From SHVO01 sp050246995 (GTDB taxonomy: Bacteria > Pseudomonadota > Alphaproteobacteria > Rhodospirillales > Rhodospirillaceae), in assembly GCA_050246995.1 (NCBI GenBank), contig JBFWVA010000007.1, forward strand, positions 191,495-255,494: 64,000 nucleotides of DNA, written 5' to 3'. Below are positions 33,553 to 43,525 of the stretch, one piece after another. Below the pieces are notes generated by a model. That model had not been told where the DNA came from. It saw only the letters and a list, made by a program, of their open reading frames with translations, and did no database searches. Every line of letters begins with the position of its first letter. Position 1 is the first letter of the stretch. A program made the translations under genes and the position numbers.

Positions 33553-36465
33553 CTACATTTCGAAGCGCACACCCAGACGGAAGATGCGGCCTTCGTCAGC
33601 GTTCGTATTTTCATAGTACCCGTTGCTGAGCTGACCGTAACGAAGGGCCAGCGGTTCATTGAACAGATTGTCCACGACGAAGAACGTCGTGACCGCGCCA
33701 TCCATAAACTTGTAGTTCAGGTTGAGATCGAAGGTCTTACGGCCGTCGATATGGTTCATGCTGAAGGTCGGCGCGTTCGGGGTGGAAACCGGGCAGCCCG
33801 TCGTGCAAACCGTGGCGTTCTTGTGATACACGCCTGGACCTTCACCGCGCATGGTCAGTGTGCCGGAGAACATGTCGAGCGTGTAGCCCAATGAGACCAG
33901 GAACTTGAAGTCGCCGGTGGTGAGCGGCGCGCCGGTCGAGACGTTGCCGAGAACACCCGCGCCTTCTTGCAGTACGCCGTCGAGATCGATGCTGTTCAAA
34001 CGCAGCACTTTCGTAGCCAGACCACGGATCTGCACATTGCCCGCCCACGCGTCGTCGATAGTGGAGAGCGGCATGTTGTAACTGGCTTCGAAGTCGATGC
34101 CGCGCGCCTGCTGCGAGACAAGGTTGCGGCCCGGGTTGTTGACCTGAGTGATGAGGCCCAACGTCTGGCCCGCCGCCGGAGCGCCCCGAATGATCAAGGC
34201 GCAGAGTTCAGCATCGCCCCCACGGCAACGATCAACGATACGTTGCGAGCCCAGCGTGGCCACAGCGCCCTTGATGTCGATGTTGTAGTAGTCGACCGAC
34301 GCGCCGAAACCTTGCAGGAACGTCGGCTGGAAGACCACACCGAGACCCGTGGTATCGGCCTTTTCCGGTTTCAGATTCGGATTGCCCACGGTGTTGGTGA
34401 GAATAGCGTAGGTCTCACCCCGGAATACGTCGATGACCGTGCCTGTGCCGGTGGTGCCGCCGGAGAACAGTTCGCCGATGTTCGGCGCGCGGATGTCTCG
34501 CGACCGAGTCACACGGAAGGTGACGTCGTCGATCGGATTGTAGGTAGCGCCGATCTTCCACGTCGTCACATATCCGGAAGCGCTATACGAGGTGGCGCGC
34601 ACGGCGGCATTAAGGTCGAGCGAACGGGCCCAATCCTCGTCGCGCGCGAGCGGCACTACGGTTTCAAAGGCGCCTTCGGTCACCGTGTAGGAGCCAATCG
34701 TGGGTTGGTAATTGCCTGCGAAGAAGGTACGAAGCAAATCCTGGGCGCTGGCGAAACCCGTCGCAGCCTCCTTCCGGTGCTCGGCGCTGAGCGCCACCGA
34801 CACTGGGCCCGCCCACAATTCGAAAGGCTCGCCGGTGAGCGTCCCGGCGAAGGTGTTAAGCGACATGCGGGTATAGAGATACCCGTTGAAGATCGAATAG
34901 GGATAAGCGCCGGGCGTCGGATCGTTGACGCCGATGCCCATCACGTTGATCGGCTTACATGGGTGGTTGGGATTGCCGAGCGCGACGCGGCAGACGATGC
35001 GGCCCGTGGCCGGATCGGTGACGGCATCAATGGCTTCAAGATAGCGCGGCACGTTCGGGTTGTTGGTGGAGCGCGCCGAAATATGGGTTGTCGAGCGCGA
35101 GGCCGAGATATCCCAATTCCAGTCGGTGCCGCCTGCCTCGAAGCTACCTTCGAAACCGGCCATGTAGCGGCGGAAGTAACGCTGATTACGCGCGCCCATG
35201 TCGATGAAGTCGCCGTTCCACGTACCCATGCTGAAACTGGTGAGTCCGAGCGTGGTCATCTGCGTACGGATGGACGCCGGAATGAAGGCGTTGTCGGCGC
35301 GGATGGTGAGGTTGCCGAGGCGGAAGTACGGAACGCCCTGATAGTTCACGCTTTTGGTATGCGACCACTGCACTTCGGCAAAAGCGGTGACGTTGTCGGC
35401 AAGGTCGTAACTGGCGCGGGTGAAGACGGTTTCGCGCTCGAGCATGATGTTAAGCGGAAGCTGGCCGTTGAGGCGCGAGAACTGCCACATGCCGCCCGAC
35501 ATATATTGTGAACTGATGACAGGGCCATAGACGAAGTTTGCCGGCGTGCCGCCTTGCAGGAAGTAGGTGCCTTTAAGTGGGCCCGCGGTGATGATCCCGC
35601 CCGGGGCTGCGTTGGAAAGGCCGACGTGATCAAGAGCGATATACTGCGGCACGCTGGTGCTTTGGCCCGCGCCTGTCCCGTACGCCGGATTGGTGAGCCA
35701 GTTGTAGGTGTTGTCGTAGACGTTCTGGCGATAATAGGCGTGATCTATGGCCGCGTTGTATGCGTGCTCGCCGCTGACCAGGAGATGACCCTTGCCGCCG
35801 GCGAACGGCGTGCCCGCGCCGATGTCGATCTTGTAGCTTTCGCCGTCGCCATAGGTGGTGATGCCGCCCTGCACGGAGCCTTTGACGCCCGTGTATTCCT
35901 TGTCGAGCACGAAGTTCAGCACCCCCGCCAAGGCATCCGAGCCGTAAACGGCCGAGGCACCACCGGTGACGACGTCCACGCGCGCGATGAGGCTGTTCGG
36001 CATGGTGTTCAGATCGACCGCGCCGCCGATGAGGCCGCCGCCGAGACCGCCGAGGTTCGAGCCGACAATGCGCTTCCCGTCGAGAAGCACCAGGGTGCGC
36101 GACTGACCGAGCGCACGCAGGTTGGCGAGGTTGATGCCGGCGGTGCCGCCGCCGATGGTGGAGACAGTGCGCTAGCCGACCGTGTTACCCTGTAGCGCCG
36201 GAAGACGCGCGACGGCGTCGGCAACGTTCGGTAAGCCCATGTTGTTGAGTTCGTCGGCGCCCAGCACGGATACCGGTGTCGGCGCTTCATAACCTTGACG
36301 CACGATGCGCGATCCGGTGACGACAATCTCATCAAGCGACGCCGGCGCTCCGGCGTCGGCTGCGAGCGCGGCTTGCGCCGCGAACATTGAAACGCCCGCG
36401 AGCGCCGTGGTGACCGATAATGAACGGATGTGACGCACGAGCGTACGCGCGCTGCGAATGACCAT
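33553..36465 (-). pseudogene. TonB-dependent receptor, family B copy 1, split by an in-frame amber codon
   Basis: One continuous receptor frame of about 970 codons with a single TAG, read from 36174 to 36172. It falls where the neighbouring paralogue (36761-39658) has Gln in LVGQRSS: the sequence reads LQGNTVG, stop, RTVSTIGGGTAG. The upstream part (start ATG 36465, behind GGGGGG) has signal, TonB box DEIVVTGSRIVRQGYEAPTP and the first plug strands. Downstream the frame stays open through the plug, barrel and ending RLGVRFEM. A CAG to TAG change explains the stop. No other damage is visible, so inactivation is recent, or an amber suppressor or sequencing error is involved. Confidence 0.85.
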
Positions 36466-36703
36466 AAGATTCCCCCCCTTTGGCCGATTGAAGGCGACGA
36501 TACTAAGCAGAACGGAAAATAAAATTCCGCAATAAAATTTCACGCGGCTTTTTTTCGCCTGCGTTGTGTGCGAGGGGCAACATCGCCGCGTTCGCATTGT
36601 TTGGAGGCATTCAAAGAAGCGCCGCTGAGGACCGAGCGGCGACCTGCCTTTTCGTGTCGGAGTAAGTCTCGGCGGTTGGTTACGCGCACAACTTGCGCAT
36701 AAA

Positions 36704-36733
36704 AAAGGCCAGGGCTTTGCGGCCCTGGCCTTT
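36704..36733 (-). terminator. Intrinsic terminator after family-B receptor copy 2
   Basis: AAAGGCCAGGGC and GCCCTGGCCTTT pair over 12 bp around a short TTGCG-type loop, with a run of A on the plus strand giving a U-tract for the minus-strand transcript. It ends about 28 nt from the receptor stop at 36761. Nothing else is visible in 36466-36760 apart from the AT-rich leader of the split receptor. Confidence 0.85.
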
Positions 36734-36760
36734 CTTGTCTCGAATTAATTTAAAATAAAA

Positions 36761-39658
36761 CTACATCTCGAAGCGCACACCCAAGCGGAAGGTGCGGCCG
36801 TCGTCGCCGTTGATGTTCTGATAGAGACCCGCACCGACCGTGCCGTACTTGATCGGCAGGAGGTCGTTGAACACGTTGTCGACGACGAGGAAGGTCGTGA
36901 GCCCGTTGTCGAACTTGTAGTTCATGCTGAGGTCGAATTTACGGTCGCCATCGATGTGGTTCATGCTGAACGTCGGCGCAGCCGTGCTCGAAACCGGGCA
37001 ACCCGTCGTACACACGATCGCCGTACGGCTGTAGGACGTCGCACCAATCCCGCGCATCGTGATCGTTCCGGAGAACGGCTCGAGGCTGTAGGTCAGCGAG
37101 AAGATATAGCGGAAGTCTTCCGTGGTGAGCGGCGCTCCGCCCTGGACGCTACCGCCAACGCCGGCGCCCTCCTGCTTCACGCCGTTCTGGTCGGTGCTGT
37201 TTAGACGCAGGACCTTCGTGGCCATACCACGCAGGTTCACGTTGCCGTCCCAGTTATCGTTCAACGTCGAGAGCGGGAAGTTGTAGCTGGCTTCGAAGTC
37301 GATGCCGCGCGCTTGCTGCGAGATCAGGTTACGAGGACGGTTGTTGACGCGGGTGATCAGACCGGTCGGCGAGCCGCCTTCTCGCACGAAGTAACTGCAG
37401 AGTACCGCTTCGCCGGCGAAGCAGCGGTCGATCAGTTCCTGGTTGCTCAAGGTCGCGAGGGCGCCCTTGATGTCGATGTTGTAGTAGTCGACCGACGCGC
37501 CGAAGCCCGGCAGGAAGGTCGGCTGCAACACGACGCCCACGCCCGTGGTATCGGCCTTTTCCGGCACCAGGGCGGGGTTGCCCTGCGTGACGGTAACGGT
37601 GGTGTAGGCTTCGTTGTTGCGGAAGCGGTCGGTGATGTTACCGGTTCCCGAGGCGCCGCCGGAGAACAAGTCGCCGATGTTCGGCGCGCGGATGTCACGC
37701 GAGCGCGTCGCACGGAAGGTGATGTCGTCCACCGGGCTGTAGGTTGCGCCGACTTTCCAGGTAGTCACGTAACCGGCCTGGCTGTAGTCGGTAGCGCGGA
37801 TGGCGGCGTTGACGTCGAGCGAACGGGCCCAATCTTCGTCGCGGGCCAGCGGAACGACAGTTTCGAACGCGGCTTCCTTCACCGAGTAAGCGCCGGTGGT
37901 GCCTTTGTAGTTACCCGCGAAGAACACGCCAGCTTCGTCGAACGAGCTGGCGAAGCCCGTCGCCGATTCCTTGCGGTATTCGGCGCTCAAGGCCACCGAG
38001 ACCGGACCGGCCCAGGTGTCGAGCGGCTCGCCGGTGACCTGGCCCGCGACGGTATTCAGCGCCATGCGCGTGAACAGATAACCGTTGAAGTTCGAATACG
38101 GGTACGAGCCCGGCTTCGAGTTGTTCACGCCGATGCCCATCACGTTGATTGGGATACAGCCGTTGGTCGGGTTGGTGAGGGTGGACCGACAGACGATGCG
38201 GCCATTAGCGTCGTACACCGAGTCGACCGCTTCGAGGTAGCGGGCGATGTAGTAGTTGTTCGTCGAACGCGCCGAGATGTGGGTGGTCGAACGCGAAACC
38301 GAGAATTCCCAGTTCCAGGTCGTGTCGGCCGCATCGAACGCACCGTTGATGCCCGCCATGTAGCGGCGGAAGTGACGCTCATTCTCGGCGCCCATGCCGA
38401 TAAAGTCGCCGTTCCAGGTGCCGAGCGAGAAGCTGGTAAGGCCGAGCGCGGTCATCTGCGTACGGATCGACTGCGGGATGAACGCGTTGTCGTTGCGAAT
38501 GGTGATGTTGCCGAGACGGAAGTAATTGACGCCCTGCTCGTTGTCGGTGAACGCGTGGGCCCACTGGGCTTCAGCGAAGGCCGTCACGTTGTCGGCGAGG
38601 TCGTAGCTGACGCGCGTGAAGATGGCTTCGCGTTGCATCTCGAGGTTCAGCGGCAGCTGGCCCTGGAGACGCGAGGCCTGCCAATCGCCGCCCTGCATGT
38701 ACGGCGCGCCGATGATGCTGCCGTAATTGAAGTTATACGGCGTACCGCCCGGACCGAAGGCCGTGCCCTTGAGCGGACCGGCGGTGATGAGGCCGCCCGG
38801 CGTCGCGGTAGCAAGGCCGACGTGATCGAGCGCGAGATACTGCGGGACGCTGGTGGACTGACCCAGCGTCGCGTTCGTGCCGTAAGCCGGGTTCGCAACC
38901 CAGTTCCAGGCGTTGTCGGCGATCTGTTTGCGATAGTAGGCGTGGTCGATCGGCGCGGCATACGAATGCTCGCCGCTCACCATGAAGTGACCGCGGCCGC
39001 TGGCGAACGGCGTGCCGGCGGTGACGTCGACCTTGTAGGTTTCGGCGTCGCCGTAGGTGGACACACCACCCTGCAAGCTGCCTTTGACGCCCGTGAAGTC
39101 ACGGTCGAGCACGAAGTTGACCACGCCGGCCAAAGCGTCCGAGCCGTACACGGCCGAGGCGCCGCCGGTCACGACGTCGACGCGTTCAATCAGCGAGTTC
39201 GGGATGATGTTGAGGTCGACCGCGCCTCCGACGAGGGCGCCGCCGATGCCGCCGAGGTTCGAACCGACCACGCGCTTGCCGTCGAGCAGCACGAGGGTGC
39301 GGGAACCGCCGAGGTTACGCAGGTTGGCGAGGTTGATGCCGGCGGTGCCGCCGCCGACGGTGTTGGACGAACGCTGACCGACGAGGTTGCCTTGCAGCGC
39401 CGGCAGACGGTTCATGGCGTCGGCGACGTTGGGCAGGCCCATGTTCGCGAGTTCGCTGGCGCCGAGGACCGACACGGGTGTCGGGGCTTCATAGCCTTCG
39501 CGCACGATGCGCGAACCGGTAACGACGATTTCGTCGAGCGAAGCAGGTTCATCAGCCGCGAAGGCGGCCGGGGCGGCGAGCGCAACGCCGGTCAGGGCGG
39601 TGGTAACAGACAAAACGTGGACGTGCCGCATCAGCGTGCGGCTTTTGGACATAGCCAT
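36761..39658 (-). CDS. TonB-dependent receptor, family B copy 2
   Basis: 965 residues from ATG 39658 (or ATG 39652); a longer start at 39739 adds an unlikely leader. Signal ends APAAFAAD, TonB box DEIVVTGSRIVREGYEAPTP, plug (NLANLRNLGGSRTLVLLDGKRV; VVTGGASAVYGSDALAGVV) and barrel ending RLGVRFEM. Cys pairs lie in IVCRSTLTNPTNGCIPIN, DRCFAGEAVLCSYF and VCTTGCP. It is the intact sister of the amber-split receptor and shares the RSRDIRAPNIGDLFSGG block with it and the plus-strand receptor at 45039. The substrate is unknown. Confidence 0.93.
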   Translation of the reverse strand: MAMSKSRTLMRHVHVLSVTTALTGVALAAPAAFAADEPASLDEIVVTGSRIVREGYEAPTPVSVLGASELANMGLPNVADAMNRLPALQGNLVGQRSSNTVGGGTAGINLANLRNLGGSRTLVLLDGKRVVGSNLGGIGGALVGGAVDLNIIPNSLIERVDVVTGGASAVYGSDALAGVVNFVLDRDFTGVKGSLQGGVSTYGDAETYKVDVTAGTPFASGRGHFMVSGEHSYAAPIDHAYYRKQIADNAWNWVANPAYGTNATLGQSTSVPQYLALDHVGLATATPGGLITAGPLKGTAFGPGGTPYNFNYGSIIGAPYMQGGDWQASRLQGQLPLNLEMQREAIFTRVSYDLADNVTAFAEAQWAHAFTDNEQGVNYFRLGNITIRNDNAFIPQSIRTQMTALGLTSFSLGTWNGDFIGMGAENERHFRRYMAGINGAFDAADTTWNWEFSVSRSTTHISARSTNNYYIARYLEAVDSVYDANGRIVCRSTLTNPTNGCIPINVMGIGVNNSKPGSYPYSNFNGYLFTRMALNTVAGQVTGEPLDTWAGPVSVALSAEYRKESATGFASSFDEAGVFFAGNYKGTTGAYSVKEAAFETVVPLARDEDWARSLDVNAAIRATDYSQAGYVTTWKVGATYSPVDDITFRATRSRDIRAPNIGDLFSGGASGTGNITDRFRNNEAYTTVTVTQGNPALVPEKADTTGVGVVLQPTFLPGFGASVDYYNIDIKGALATLSNQELIDRCFAGEAVLCSYFVREGGSPTGLITRVNNRPRNLISQQARGIDFEASYNFPLSTLNDNWDGNVNLRGMATKVLRLNSTDQNGVKQEGAGVGGSVQGGAPLTTEDFRYIFSLTYSLEPFSGTITMRGIGATSYSRTAIVCTTGCPVSSTAAPTFSMNHIDGDRKFDLSMNYKFDNGLTTFLVVDNVFNDLLPIKYGTVGAGLYQNINGDDGRTFRLGVRFEM

Positions 39659-39911
39659 TATAGATTGTCTCCCCAAGAGAGTAGTGATCGGCCCGGCTTC
39701 CCCAGCCGGACCTCGGGGCGGAAAACTAGCCGACTTCACTTACAAAAACTTTAGAATTTTTCAAAAATGGGGCATGGCGCGGAGGAATGCGACATTTATC
39801 CCACAGGGCGCGCATGCGCGGATTGAGCAAACGCGGAACCCGCGTGATGATGTACCGTCGCTATACCGCAGCGTTGAACGCATTACGAAGAAGCGCGGCG
39901 CGCGCATGAAA

Positions 39912-39941
39912 AAACGGCGAGAGCTGAAGGCTCCCGCCGTT
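39912..39941 (-). terminator. Stem-loop after the DUF1552 gene
   Basis: AAACGGCGAGAGC and GCTCCCGCCGTTT pair with one mismatch around TGAAG. A-run flanking on the plus strand gives a T-rich end for the minus-strand transcript. It lies about 22 nt past the DUF1552 stop. Confidence 0.75.
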
Positions 39942-39962
39942 TCTTTGCAAAGATTTCGGTCT

Positions 39963-41291
39963 TTAGGCCAAAATTTCGCTGATGGCGTTCGAGTTGTTGT
40001 TGCTCTTGGTGCCCCAGGTGGAGACATCGCAACCCATGAGCTTGAGGCCCGTGTAGCCGAGACGGCAGATCGAGGTACCGTTGCCCGCGACATGGATCCC
40101 CGTCTTCACCTTGCCGCCGGCGCGGCCGGCGGTCATCGCGGTGTAGCCGTCGAGCGAGTGAACGCGCGCATATCCGACATCGGTGTCGGCCTGGATGAAC
40201 ACGTTGTCCAGCAACGTTCCGTCGCCTTCCTTCACTTTGGTAAAGGCTTCGACGTAGTACGCCCACGCTTCCATCGACTTGCGGGTGAACCAAGACGCAT
40301 TGACCTGATAGCCGAGCTTCTCATCGAGGCGCTCTTCGTGCGTGCAGGTGTGGTGCGGCTTTTCGTAGCCCGGCTTTGTGGTGTTGGCGCCGCTGTAGCT
40401 CATGTTGAACACGCGGGTCTGATCGCAAGCCACCGCCATGACCATGAGATCGGTCATCATCTTGTGGCGCGATGTGATCAGCGAGGACTCGTTGCCCGGC
40501 TGCGTTTCCTTGTCGAGCGCCTTCGGCGCCTTACAGGCGGCGATCGGCGTCGGCTTGGTGAGCTGCTGGTCGAACTGACGCTCGAGATGACGCAGGCCCG
40601 TCAGATACTGATCGAGGCGCGCCTTGTCTTCGGAGCCGATCTTGGTGTTGACCTTCTTCACGTCGTCCATGACGCCCGATAGCACGGACTTGCGGACCAT
40701 GACCTTCGGGTTCGGCGTGAACGACGGCGCGTTCGGGTCCTGGAAATCTGGGCCGAAAACGCGCTGATAGAACGCGATCGGCGAGAACTCAGGCACCGTT
40801 TCGGTGGTCTGGTTTTCGTAGGAGTGCGTATCACGGACATCGCCCGTCGCCGTGGCGGTCAGGGTCTTGAAGCGCGTGGTGCGGCCGATCTGGTTCGATA
40901 CGGTGATGTCGAGCGTTTCACCCGGATTGTCGCCGTTCGCTTTCGGCGCGATGCCCGAGCGGCTAATGATCCAGCCCGAGGAGTGGCAGAGCAGCGGGCA
41001 ATCGTCGCGGAACGCGGTGAAATTCGTCAGCAGGTTCATGTGCTGCTTGATTGGCGCGAAAGCGGCCGACTCTTCCTTCAGGTCAAAGTCGGCGCCGACT
41101 TTATCCGGTACGAAGATGTTCCGCTGCATGCCGAGATGCCAGTACCAAGTGCCGAAACGCACCGGCATCGGCGTGCCATCGGCCATCGCGTTGCCATTCC
41201 CGTTCAGGAACACATTGAGAAGCGGAAGGCCGACCGTGACGGCGCTGCCGCCCAGCATGCCCTTAAGTGCAAAACGTCTTGAGAAATCCAT
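39963..41291 (-). CDS. DUF1552-family exported protein, Tat signal
   Basis: 442 residues starting MDFSRRFALKGMLGGSAVTVGLPLL, a Tat signal. The mature part matches DUF1552: PVRFGTWYWHLGM, FAPIKQHMNLLTNF, DDCPLLCHSSG, SSLITSRHKMMTDLMVMAVACDQTRVFNMSYSG and a C-terminal NGTSICRLGYTGLKLMG. Homologues in Planctomycetes and Acidobacteria normally accompany DUF1592/1588/1587 cytochrome-like partners. No such partner is present here, although the flanks are long enough to look. It is a stand-alone gene between two receptor genes. Function is not established; a redox role in the periplasm is often supposed. Confidence 0.88.
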   Translation of the reverse strand: MDFSRRFALKGMLGGSAVTVGLPLLNVFLNGNGNAMADGTPMPVRFGTWYWHLGMQRNIFVPDKVGADFDLKEESAAFAPIKQHMNLLTNFTAFRDDCPLLCHSSGWIISRSGIAPKANGDNPGETLDITVSNQIGRTTRFKTLTATATGDVRDTHSYENQTTETVPEFSPIAFYQRVFGPDFQDPNAPSFTPNPKVMVRKSVLSGVMDDVKKVNTKIGSEDKARLDQYLTGLRHLERQFDQQLTKPTPIAACKAPKALDKETQPGNESSLITSRHKMMTDLMVMAVACDQTRVFNMSYSGANTTKPGYEKPHHTCTHEERLDEKLGYQVNASWFTRKSMEAWAYYVEAFTKVKEGDGTLLDNVFIQADTDVGYARVHSLDGYTAMTAGRAGGKVKTGIHVAGNGTSICRLGYTGLKLMGCDVSTWGTKSNNNSNAISEILA

Positions 41292-41504
41292 AGCGCTTCT
41301 CCTCTCTCCCGATGAGGTGACCTGAATGGCTAACTATACGTGAAATCGTAATAAATCCTATATCAAAGGATGGCGAGCCCGCTGAAAAACACTGGAATTC
41401 GGCTAAAGTAAATACGCGCGAACAGGGCACGCCCCAGGCCGGCAAAAAGCCATATCCTATCCAACTATCAGTGACTTAGGTGACGTCCCGGCGTCGGGTT
41501 CGCC

Positions 41505-41690
41505 TCAGGCGGCCTGGAACCGGAGCGATACGGGCGCGTTCAAATACGGGCGATCACGCAGGTAGCCTTGTGCCTGATCGCAGCCTTCCTCGCGCAATCC
41601 CGTCAGCTGTTCCTCCGTCTCGATACGTTCAGCCAGGACCGGCATCGCGAGGGTTTCGCCAAGCGAAAGAATCGCCCAGATGATGGTGCG
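41505..41690 (-). pseudogene. Remnant of an EAL-domain (c-di-GMP phosphodiesterase) gene
   Basis: The minus strand reads RTIIWAILSLGETLAMPVLAERIE, then ETEEQLTGLREEGCDQAQGYL and RP, about 60 codons to a TGA at 41505-41507. This is the conserved C-terminal end of EAL domains (AEGVETxEQL, GCDxAQGYxFxRP). No catalytic EAL core, start codon or ribosome site exists upstream. The frame opens into LTFFP and the asparaginase leader. The rest of the gene was deleted or replaced, so it is a decayed fragment. Confidence 0.85.
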
Positions 41691-41818
41691 TGGAAAAAAA
41701 GTCAGGGGCGTCCTGGCGGGTGCGCCCAGACCAACGCGTAGTAGTAAGGCTACGCTGCAGGGCGCCTTCTATTTCGCCACGCCGACTTCCTGTGACTTCA
41801 GCAAGGGGGATTCCATCC

Positions 41819-43051
41819 ATGACCACCGTCTCGCAATGTATGGCTTGGCGCCGTAGCGTCTTTTCCGGACTCATGGCGGCGGCGCTCGGCGCGTGCGCGG
41901 CCGGCCCGGTGGGCGCAGCCTCGGCGCCGCCAGCGCCGGCCGGACCCGCATGGGAGAACTTCCCGATCGCGGCGATAGGTCCCGCGTCCGAGGCCAACAA
42001 AAAGAATGTGGTGGTGATCGACGCCGGGGGCACCCTGACGGCGCGCGCGCGCGACCGCATCAGCTACCAGCATTATCAAGGCAACGTCGAAGGGGGCGTG
42101 AAGAAGATTTTGGAAGACCTGTACCCCGAGCTGGGCGCGGTCGCGAATATCAAAGTGATGACGGCGGGCGGCCTCGGCGGTTCGTCGGGGGTGACCAATG
42201 CGGCCTTATATAATGTGGCCCGCGCGGTCGACGCGCAGTTGGCGCGGCCCGACGTGGACGGCGTCGTTGTCACGACGGGGACGAACGTCATGGAGGAGGA
42301 CGCTTACTTCTTCGATCTGACCGTCCAGTCCGACAAGCCTGTTGTCGTCACCGGCGCGATGCATCAGTACGGCACCTTCACGTACGACGCTTACACCAAC
42401 CTGTTCAGCTCGATCCGCCTCGCCGCCAGCGGCAAGACCACCTGCTTCGGCACAGTGGTGCTGCTGAACGATCAGTTCTTCGCCGCGCGCGATGTGACCA
42501 AGACGGATGGGTTCAGGATGGACACGTTCGAAGTGCGCCATTACGGCGCACTGGGCGTCGTGAACGAAGACCATGTGCGCGTGATGCGGGGCACCCCGCG
42601 CGTCATGCAGTGCGGAACGGAGGCGTGGAAGCGCCCTTTCGATCTCACCAAGACATCGCCAGACAAATTCGCGCGCGCCGATATCGCCTACGGCTATATC
42701 GAAGCCTCCGCCGCGACCATTACGGGGCTGGTCGCCACGGGCACCAAGGGTATCGTCACGGCGGGCCATGGGCCGGGCAACCTTTCCTATCTGCAACAGG
42801 ACGCGCAGAAGGAAGCGGTGAAAAAAGGCGTGCTCTTCGTCGCCACCACGCGCACGGGCGGCGAAGGCGTGTATGACGCCGCGGCACCGGGCATCATCGG
42901 CGGCGGCGACTTGCTTCCCCAAAAAGCGCGCATCCTGCTGCAGCTGGGGCTGACCTTCAGCAGCGATGCGGAGCAGATCCGCACGTGGTTCAACACCATC
43001 GGGCAGGCGGAGTTCGATTTAAGCGGCGCGCATAAACAGCAAGGGAACTGA
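41819..43051 (+). CDS. Lipoprotein asparaginase/glutaminase homologue, with a catalytic Asp replaced
   Basis: 410 residues from ATG 41819, preceded by AAGGGGG. A lipobox-like AALGAC in the first 30 residues suggests a lipid anchor. The fold is type II asparaginase: VVVIDAGGTLTARARDR supplies the first-Thr region, GVVVTTGTNVMEEDAYFFDL the second, and RDVTKTDG the Lys. In E. coli AnsB the second site reads GTDTMEET with Asp90. Here that Asp is Asn and the following Thr is Val, so activity may be altered. Amide-hydrolysing secretion fits the exported amidase upstream. Confidence 0.85.
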   Translation: MTTVSQCMAWRRSVFSGLMAAALGACAAGPVGAASAPPAPAGPAWENFPIAAIGPASEANKKNVVVIDAGGTLTARARDRISYQHYQGNVEGGVKKILEDLYPELGAVANIKVMTAGGLGGSSGVTNAALYNVARAVDAQLARPDVDGVVVTTGTNVMEEDAYFFDLTVQSDKPVVVTGAMHQYGTFTYDAYTNLFSSIRLAASGKTTCFGTVVLLNDQFFAARDVTKTDGFRMDTFEVRHYGALGVVNEDHVRVMRGTPRVMQCGTEAWKRPFDLTKTSPDKFARADIAYGYIEASAATITGLVATGTKGIVTAGHGPGNLSYLQQDAQKEAVKKGVLFVATTRTGGEGVYDAAAPGIIGGGDLLPQKARILLQLGLTFSSDAEQIRTWFNTIGQAEFDLSGAHKQQGN

Positions 43052-43078
43052 AGCGCGCCTGGTGTAAATTGGCGGGCG

Positions 43079-43525
43079 ATGCCCCTCGCCCGCCCCTTTG
43101 TCCGACGCTTAGGAATTACCGCTCCGACGGCGGCGCCGCTGATCGTATTCGACGATGTCTGCGTGCTGTGCTCGCGCTTCGTGCAATGGGTCATCCGGCA
43201 TGACCGCCATCACCGGTTCCGCTTCACGTCCGCGCAAGGTTCATGGGGGCAGACGCTCTACCGCGACCTCGGCCTTGATCCCGTTCACTTCGAGACCAAC
43301 CTCGTGGTGGTGGGTGGCGTCGCCTATGGGAAATTCGCGGGATATATCGAGGTCGCGGCGCGCCTGGGCGGCCTGTGGCGCTGGGTGGCGGCCGGATTGC
43401 GGTTGGTCCCGGCGTCTTTGGGCGACAAGGCTTACGACCTTATCGCACGGAACCGCTACGCGTTGTTCGGCCGGCGCGAGACATGCTGGACGCCGTCGCC
43501 CGATATCGCCGACCGCGTGATCTAG
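43079..43525 (+). CDS. DCC-family (DUF393) thiol-disulfide oxidoreductase-like protein
   Basis: 148 residues with the DUF393 signature LIVFDDVCVLCSRFVQWVIRHD (Asp-x2-Cys-x2-Cys), then a helical thioredoxin-like remainder. DCC proteins are widespread but of unknown function. They commonly neighbour HTTM membrane proteins, as here (43522-44202, convergent). Its stop TAG at 43523-43525 and the stop of the convergent HTTM gene both use the palindrome CTAG at 43522. Confidence 0.88.
   Translation: MPLARPFVRRLGITAPTAAPLIVFDDVCVLCSRFVQWVIRHDRHHRFRFTSAQGSWGQTLYRDLGLDPVHFETNLVVVGGVAYGKFAGYIEVAARLGGLWRWVAAGLRLVPASLGDKAYDLIARNRYALFGRRETCWTPSPDIADRVI

Noticed and set aside
36172..36174. Programmed amber decoding (selenocysteine or pyrrolysine) in the split receptor
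   Set aside because: The codon replaces an ordinary Gln, no known structural element follows and no suppressor gene is visible; a nonsense mutation is simpler.
41690..41818. N-terminal extension of the asparaginase gene
   Set aside because: The extension is Arg/Ser-rich and overlaps the EAL remnant; ATG 41819 has a ribosome site and a signal peptide follows.
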